From: Ruminococcus sp. UBA1409 | GTDB lineage: Bacteria > Bacillota > Clostridia > Oscillospirales > Ruminococcaceae | DNA: 64,000 nucleotides | Reading direction: 5' to 3' | NCBI GenBank assembly: GCA_002305045.1 | Contig: DBPX01000016.1 | Span: 1 to 64,000 of the forward strand | Shown here: positions 58,803-64,000 of the stretch, piece by piece | Layout: every line of letters begins with the position of its first letter | How positions within the stretch are numbered: the first letter of the stretch is position 1 | Made by a program: the position numbers and the translations under genes | The notes under the pieces: model-generated | Seen by the model: only the letters and a program-made list of their open reading frames with translations | Told to the model about the DNA's origin: nothing | The model's database searches: none

Positions 58803-59643
58803 GTCTAACACCTCCAGTGAGCCTGCATATGTGAGTCTTGGACTCGTTCTCCTGATTCTTATATGCAGAGTTTCTCCTCATAAGCTCGTCAAAATCGACC
58901 TTGAAGCCGTCAAAATCTGGACCGTCTACACAGGCGTATTTTGTCTTGCCGTCTACTTTGACACGGCAGCCGCCGCACATCCCGGTGCCGTCAATCATGA
59001 TGGGGTTAAGGGAGACTATCGTCTTGATGTCATGAGGTTTAGTGACCTCGCAGACAAACTTCATCATCGGCACAGGACCTATGGCAACTACAAGGTCATA
59101 ATCTGCGCCTGAGTCTATAAGCTCAGAGAGCTTGTTTGTGACAAAGCCCTTTGTGCCGTAGCTTCCGTCGTCTGTGGTGATGTAAAGGTTTTTGGAGACC
59201 GCTCTCATCTCATCCTCCAGGATGACAATGTCCTTGCTTCTAAAGCCTGCTATGATGTCGACCTTGACTCCCATATTGTTTAGGGCCTTTGCCGATGGAT
59301 AGGCAATAGCGCAGCCGACTCCCCCGCCTACTACGGCGGCACGCTTTATGTCGGTTCCAAAATGAGTCGGGACTCCGAGCGGTCCTACGACATCGAGTAT
59401 ACTGTCGCCCTCCTCCATGGAGCCAAGCTGGATGGTGGATTTTCCGACCTTCTGGAATATGATGGTGATAGAGCCTTTTTCTCTGTCATAGTCGGCTATA
59501 GTGAGCGGGATTCTCTCGCCCAGCTCGTCCGTCCTGAAGATTATAAACTGTCCCGCAAGAGCCTTTTTTGCAATCAGCGGAGCGTCAAGCTCCATCAGGG
59601 TAACCTGCTCGTTAAGCTCACGCTTTTTCAGTATCTTAAACAC
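58795..59643 (-). CDS. nfnA: NfnA: FAD/NAD-binding, [2Fe-2S] subunit
   Basis: 282 residues, dihydroorotate dehydrogenase electron-transfer-like fold: FAD part with RIPLTIADYD, NAD part with AAVVGGGVGCAIAYPSAKAL, and cysteines in DGTGMCGGCRVKVDGKTKYACVDGP for the [2Fe-2S] cluster. The start is GTG 59643, six bases after GGGGAGG. First gene of the two-gene operon. Confidence 0.93.
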   Translation of the reverse strand: MFKILKKRELNEQVTLMELDAPLIAKKALAGQFIIFRTDELGERIPLTIADYDREKGSITIIFQKVGKSTIQLGSMEEGDSILDVVGPLGVPTHFGTDIKRAAVVGGGVGCAIAYPSAKALNNMGVKVDIIAGFRSKDIVILEDEMRAVSKNLYITTDDGSYGTKGFVTNKLSELIDSGADYDLVVAIGPVPMMKFVCEVTKPHDIKTIVSLNPIMIDGTGMCGGCRVKVDGKTKYACVDGPDFDGFKVDFDELMRRNSAYKNQENESKTHICRLTGGVRHG

Positions 59644-59758
59644 AAAATTCCTCCCCAAAGCTTTTTTGTCAGTATGTCATTATACAATAATGTGCTATCA
59701 ATTTCAAGTATTAAAGCAGCTTTTTGGCAAAATGCAGAAATAGCCGGACTTTGTTTGA

Positions 59759-62677
59759 CTAATTTCTTGCAAAGTACTGTATAACCGCCTGAGTTATAGC
59801 CTGTGCAAGACCCTCCTGTACAGATGAGCTGTTAAGAGCCATCGCCTCCTCGTAGTTTGTGACAAAGCCACATTCTACGAGTATTGACGGAAACTCCTGC
59901 TCAAGAGTCACGGCAAAGTAGTTGTATTTAGCGCCACGGTTTCTGTTCTTGCTGTCGCCGTACACATAGCTGTTGTAGTAGTCCGCCATGTTCTTAGACA
60001 CCAGCGACGCCAGCGGCTGCGAGAACGGTGTGAAGTAGTACGCCTCTACGCCCTGAACGCTCTCTCCGCCCTTGTTGACGCTGTTGCAGTGTATCGAGAT
60101 GAAAAGGTCGGGGCTGTATCTTCTTGCGTACTCGCTTCTTTCGTAGAGGTTTATATACTGCGTGTCGGTGGGAAGCATATAAACCGTGGCTCCCGCCGCT
60201 GTTAAAGCGCTTGTCAGCTTCTTTGATATGGCGATGTTAATCGTCTGCTCAAGGACATGACCTACCGCTCCCGGGTCGAAGGTGGTTGCACTCTTGTTGT
60301 AGCCGTGTCCCGGGTCTATTACAATTACCGAGCCGTAGATGCTGGAGCGGTAGCCGTTAAAGCGCAGGGTCAGGTTGCCGTTTCCGTCGTAGCTGGAGCT
60401 GTAGCCTGCGAATACTCCCCTCTTTCTGAGCTTCAGCCTTAGCTGCATCTTGTCCTCGCCGTTGACGCTGACTCTTTCCCATTCTGCGCTTGTAAAGAGC
60501 GAATCGGAGCTAAACTGCGGTATACCCTGTGCGCCGTCTACATAGTCGAAGGTTATGAGCAGATACTCAGGCTGGAAGCTTTCGATATAGTAGTTCTGGC
60601 TTTGAGTATTTGAATAGCTTATAGGAGAGTAGGATATCTTAAACGGCGTCTGATATCCAAGACTGAGGCTTAAAACTGTATCGGTGTCGCTGACATAGGC
60701 GTTATTGAGCGTCACGGTGTTGTTTACTACGGTGTAGCCGTCCGCCGTGTTGCAGTCTGAGGCCTTGACTCTAAGCCCGGAGGCTGTCAGATAGTAGGTC
60801 ACGCTCTGGTTTACGCCCTCGGAGGAAACGCTGTAGGTTACAACATTAGTTATTACATCGACCGTTCCAGCAGGGAGCCTCGGCATGTCCGGGGTTGCGA
60901 CATTATCGGTTGTATAGTAATCGTAGGTTATGGTGTTGTCATTTTTAATAATGAGGAGGTCTGCGTCCTCGGAGAACGGCGATACTGCGTTGATTATAAC
61001 TCTAGCGCCGTACATGCTCTCGTAGCAGATATCCCTATAGTTGCCGTTTACAGTGATTATTCCTAAGTCCTGCTCCTCGTTGACTATTCCGTCAGGAGCG
61101 GTAAAGTAGCCTGTAAAGCGAGCGTAGTTGGTGTTGGAGTCCAGCTCGTCCGACCTTGCGTCCTCCTCCTCTAGGGTAATAGTCCGCCCGTTTAGGGTAG
61201 CTGTAACCTCGGAGCCGGAATAGGCTACAACGCTTACCGATATTTTGGTCTTGCCCTCGACTCTAAGCTCGGTGCCGTCCTCCGGCTCGACTGTCTGCAA
61301 AACCTTGATTCGTCTTGTGATTTTATAGGTGACTGTTTTGGCTTTGTTTTTAAAGGTGAAGGTATTAAGCCCTATCTCAAGGTCCTCCTCGAAGAAGAAG
61401 CTTCCCGCCTCGTTGAGGGTTATCTTCTCGTCGTTAAAGTAGACATCAAAATTCTGGTCAAAGGAGCCTTGGAATTTTACGGTAGGCTCATAGGTTGTAA
61501 AGGTTGTCTGCTTGGGAAGAACCATCGATAGCTCTGTATAGAGCGAGTTGGTGTCTATAAGACCGTCAAAGTATCTTCTGAGAGCATCGGTGCTTGTTCC
61601 GACATTTTGCATAAGCGACTCATAGGAGCGAAAGACGCTTCCCTTGTAGGAGGAATAGTTCCTGCACTCCTCAAGCTGCTTTAGTATCTGACCTGCGTCC
61701 CAGGAGGAGTCCGATTCGCTTATTCTCTCGTTTGCATGGCTGATAAACATCGGGATTCCTGCGCTGGAGGCAAGGCTGTCCCACCATGAAACAATACTCT
61801 TAAAGCTAAGCTCTACAGACTCAAGACCTCCGTAGCAGGTTACAATCATGAAGTCTGCGTAGCCCTTTTCTATGTACGCCTTGGTATCGGAATAGCCGTC
61901 GGTGAGAGCCTCAAAATCGTCCTTGGTATCCGACCCGCTTTCATCGGTAGAGCTGTTGAGCCATGCGTTTAGTATGTCTATTCCAACCGGCACGGTGCTG
62001 CTGGTAGAGCGAATTGCGCTGCTTACAAGCCTGAAAACATAGCCGCTGTTATCCCTCAGCCAGTTTTCAAAGCCTATCCCAGAGCCGTTTTTTAGGTACT
62101 CCTTATAGCTGGTCTGCGAGCTGCCGGAGTAATACCCGGTCAGAATAATACCGTCTATCAGATACTTATTTGTCAGCTTGTGGGCACAAAGCGAGAGATA
62201 GTCGATTTTTTCCTTTAGGCTTACAATGCTCTTACTGCTTATGGCGTCCTCAAGGTCTAGGGTTATGTAGACAAAGAAGCTGTGCTGTCTTGCCGCCTCG
62301 ATAAGCATATCAAGCGGCGAGCCGTTCAGATAAAGCTTAGAGTCTATCTCGTAGTATATTCTTCCCTCATAGCTGGTGTTGATAATAATTGTATTAAAGC
62401 CGTAGCTCTCAAGATTCGAGAAAATTGTAGCTATTTCGTCAAGAGTGGTGGCAGCAGACTGATTAACATCCGTAAAAAGGTCCTTGCCTATTGTGATATT
62501 AGTAGCCCTCATGCTGTCAGGAAAGGCGTAGTCGTAATAAATCTCGGAGGACTCGGGGCTGGGAGCCGACAAGTCGTCCTCTTCGGCATTTAATGAAATC
62601 GGCGCAAAGGGAATGAGCGTGGTAATGGCTATATAAAAAGCCATGAAGCAGGAAAAAAGTTTAAAAAAAGCCTTCAT
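59759..62677 (-). CDS. Secreted GHL10-like / N-acetylmuramoyl-L-alanine amidase fusion
   Basis: 972 residues with a signal peptide (cut near 31). The N-terminal TIM-barrel-like domain (about 55-390; NLESYGFNTIIINTSYEGRIYY) is of the glycosyl hydrolase-like 10 type. Beta domains without known family fill about 400-760. The C-terminal amidase_3 domain (about 785-970) is complete: VIDPGHG, the Glu in GHVLEQTINIA, LFISIHCNS and the catalytic Glu in ILVECGFV. It should cut the stem peptide from MurNAc, with the N-terminal part perhaps binding or cleaving glycan. Confidence 0.9.
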   Translation of the reverse strand: MKAFFKLFSCFMAFYIAITTLIPFAPISLNAEEDDLSAPSPESSEIYYDYAFPDSMRATNITIGKDLFTDVNQSAATTLDEIATIFSNLESYGFNTIIINTSYEGRIYYEIDSKLYLNGSPLDMLIEAARQHSFFVYITLDLEDAISSKSIVSLKEKIDYLSLCAHKLTNKYLIDGIILTGYYSGSSQTSYKEYLKNGSGIGFENWLRDNSGYVFRLVSSAIRSTSSTVPVGIDILNAWLNSSTDESGSDTKDDFEALTDGYSDTKAYIEKGYADFMIVTCYGGLESVELSFKSIVSWWDSLASSAGIPMFISHANERISESDSSWDAGQILKQLEECRNYSSYKGSVFRSYESLMQNVGTSTDALRRYFDGLIDTNSLYTELSMVLPKQTTFTTYEPTVKFQGSFDQNFDVYFNDEKITLNEAGSFFFEEDLEIGLNTFTFKNKAKTVTYKITRRIKVLQTVEPEDGTELRVEGKTKISVSVVAYSGSEVTATLNGRTITLEEEDARSDELDSNTNYARFTGYFTAPDGIVNEEQDLGIITVNGNYRDICYESMYGARVIINAVSPFSEDADLLIIKNDNTITYDYYTTDNVATPDMPRLPAGTVDVITNVVTYSVSSEGVNQSVTYYLTASGLRVKASDCNTADGYTVVNNTVTLNNAYVSDTDTVLSLSLGYQTPFKISYSPISYSNTQSQNYYIESFQPEYLLITFDYVDGAQGIPQFSSDSLFTSAEWERVSVNGEDKMQLRLKLRKRGVFAGYSSSYDGNGNLTLRFNGYRSSIYGSVIVIDPGHGYNKSATTFDPGAVGHVLEQTINIAISKKLTSALTAAGATVYMLPTDTQYINLYERSEYARRYSPDLFISIHCNSVNKGGESVQGVEAYYFTPFSQPLASLVSKNMADYYNSYVYGDSKNRNRGAKYNYFAVTLEQEFPSILVECGFVTNYEEAMALNSSSVQEGLAQAITQAVIQYFARN

Positions 62678-62691
62678 TTTGTTAAATCCTT

Positions 62692-64000
62692 TTAGTTAAA
62701 CGAGTTTATAGCAGCTAAGAGCGAGTCGAATTCCTTTTCCATGTACGAGCCTGTCGGGAACAGCGAGCCGTATCTGTAGTATGCACAGCCAGAGTACCGT
62801 GAAAGCGAGTCGATGTATGCCGTCTGCGAGCTTAGAATACTGCCGGACCTCCATTCCTTGGTGGAGCCGACCTTATAGGCGGCAAAGCCGCAGACAAGCG
62901 AAACCGACGGATTTGTCACAAGGCTCTGCCATTCCTGGGCGGCTGCGTCAAAGGGAAGCGAGCCCTCGTAGCCGTAGTACAGCTGAGGGACTACATAGTC
63001 AAGATAGCCGTAGCTTGAGCACCATAGGTCTATGTCGGCGTAGAGCTTATTTCTGTTGTTCTCGGTGTTTCCCTGCGGGGAGACTCCGAATAAAACGGTT
63101 GGATTAACTGCCTTGACAGTGTCGTAAATGCTCTTTACAAGCTGGCTGACGGCGTTTTTCCTCCACGAGGAAAGGTCGCTCCAGCCGCTCACGGAAAAGG
63201 CGGCGCTGTCAAAGGAGGCGTCTGTTGTCGGGTAGAAGTAGTCGTCAATGTGTATGCCGTCGACCTGATAGCTTGAGACTATCTCGGCTATCCCGGAAGA
63301 GATAAGCTCCCTGACCGCAGTGTAGGCTGGACTGAGCCAGTAATAGCCGCTGTCGCTGTCGTAGACGAGATAGGTGCCGTTGGTGCTGTCAAGATTGTAC
63401 CACTGCTTTAAAATATAGCTGTCCGGCATCTGGGAGAAGCGGGCCTTGTCGGTTGTACGCATAGGATTCACCCAGGCATGGAAGGAAAGCCCCAGAGAGT
63501 GAGCCTCCTCTATCATGATTTCAAGAGGGTCATAATCGGGAGACACGCCGACAGTGCCGGAGTACGCCGCAGTGAAGGGATAGATAAAGGAGTGATAGTA
63601 AGCGTCCCCGAATGCCCTGACATGGACATATACCGTGTTGCAGCCCATCGCTCTAACATTTGAGAAGGCAGTTTTTATCCTCTCTCTGAACTCGTCTGAA
63701 TCCGCTCCCAGCAGCCAGCCGTCAATGTCAAGATATGCAAACCAGACAGCCTTTTGCGTCTGGTAGTTTAAAGCCTGATAGCCCGAGGTGTTCCCCACCT
63801 CGGGAAGCTCAACCGAGTCCTCGCCGGGAGCAAGCTCGGTTTGTTCGCTGTCTGAAGAGCTTAGAGCAGCGCTTGATGTGCCGGTTGATGGCAGCGTCTC
63901 GCTTGCAGGAGGCTCGCTTGTCTTGGCAGTAGCCTTTTCCTCGCTCAGATATCTTCCGTTTACAAAGCCTATTCCGCCCTCGAACTCGATTCGATACCAG
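62692..64000 (-). CDS. SH3b and GHL10-family (glycosyl hydrolase-like) surface protein, 5' end outside window
   Basis: The frame runs to the window edge, so the N-terminus is missing; 436 codons are present. The visible part starts inside an SH3b domain (WYRIEFEGGIGFVNGRYL), followed by a Ser/Thr/Glu/Pro linker of about 45 residues and a GHL10 TIM barrel (QKAVWFAYLDIDGWL, then VHVRAFGDAYY, FHAWVNPMRT, VDGIHIDDYFYP, VVPQLYYG). The Asp pair in HIDDYF is the likely active site. Next to the amidase fusion by 14 bp, same strand, so an operon for wall or exopolysaccharide processing. Confidence 0.88.
   Translation of the reverse strand, partial: WYRIEFEGGIGFVNGRYLSEEKATAKTSEPPASETLPSTGTSSAALSSSDSEQTELAPGEDSVELPEVGNTSGYQALNYQTQKAVWFAYLDIDGWLLGADSDEFRERIKTAFSNVRAMGCNTVYVHVRAFGDAYYHSFIYPFTAAYSGTVGVSPDYDPLEIMIEEAHSLGLSFHAWVNPMRTTDKARFSQMPDSYILKQWYNLDSTNGTYLVYDSDSGYYWLSPAYTAVRELISSGIAEIVSSYQVDGIHIDDYFYPTTDASFDSAAFSVSGWSDLSSWRKNAVSQLVKSIYDTVKAVNPTVLFGVSPQGNTENNRNKLYADIDLWCSSYGYLDYVVPQLYYGYEGSLPFDAAAQEWQSLVTNPSVSLVCGFAAYKVGSTKEWRSGSILSSQTAYIDSLSRYSGCAYYRYGSLFPTGSYMEKEFDSLLAAINSFN

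Overview
The window reads as chromosome of a low-to-mid GC, spore-forming Clostridia. An Oscillospiraceae/Ruminococcaceae-like gut anaerobe is my best guess; no 16S gene is present to confirm it. The reasons are a complete spoIIIAA-AH operon, spoIIID, a Spo0A-type DNA-binding protein, pyruvate phosphate dikinase, the NfnAB electron-bifurcating transhydrogenase, a GH11 xylanase lipoprotein, and gene order typical of Firmicutes. I found no rRNA operon, prophage, insertion sequence or CRISPR array. One tRNA-Leu is present.

Layout. 1-8.5 kb is carbohydrate metabolism: the 3' end of a heparinase II/III gene, a DUF4956/VTC pair, an operon of two TIM-barrel sugar isomerases and two Gfo/Idh/MocA dehydrogenases, a PfkB-type sugar-phosphate kinase, and a histidine-free HATPase protein. 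8.5-17.6 kb holds three tandem secreted SGNH esterases, hflX behind a structured leader with a 5-codon upstream ORF, glmU, and a GH11-CBM xylanase. The esterases and xylanase suggest xylan or acetyl-polysaccharide use. 17.8-25 kb has ppdK, a GNAT enzyme, two decayed gene remnants, a BlaI/BlaR1-like pair with its operator, and tRNA-Leu. 25-32 kb has a two-component system followed by a five-repeat PepSY protein, ComEA-like and ComF proteins with overlapping 3' ends, an MntR-type regulator with an MFS transporter, and an M50 protease.

32.8-38 kb carries spoIIID, an 830-bp repeat-bearing intergenic region, a Xer-type recombinase, a P-loop ATPase, a receiver-less Spo0A-like protein, an AraC remnant and manA. 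From 38 to 56 kb almost everything is on the minus strand in one long colinear block: spoIIIAA-AH, asp23, nusB, a Kae1-like gene, xseA, xseB, ispA, dxs, tlyA, nadK, argR, recN, DJ-1, mltG, U32 peptidase, manA. This matches the classic Bacillus/Clostridium order but lacks accBC after spoIIIAH and lacks spoIVB-spo0A after recN. 56-64 kb has a TIGR04086 protein, a small membrane protein, yajC, nfnB-nfnA, and two secreted cell-surface hydrolases (a GHL10-like/amidase fusion and an SH3b-GHL10 protein cut by the window end).

The most interesting non-coding signals are: the hflX leader, whose hairpins can be arranged as a ribosome-stalling attenuator; a diverged 230-bp-offset duplication of the promoter and spoIIIAH 3' end ahead of asp23; a Shine-Dalgarno sequence buried in a terminator stem before the TIGR04086 gene; and a 16-bp palindrome resembling a dif core upstream of spoIIID. 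Most promoters I could read have 17-bp spacers and several share a TGC extended -10 element. All calls come from reading the sequence by eye; no database search was run.
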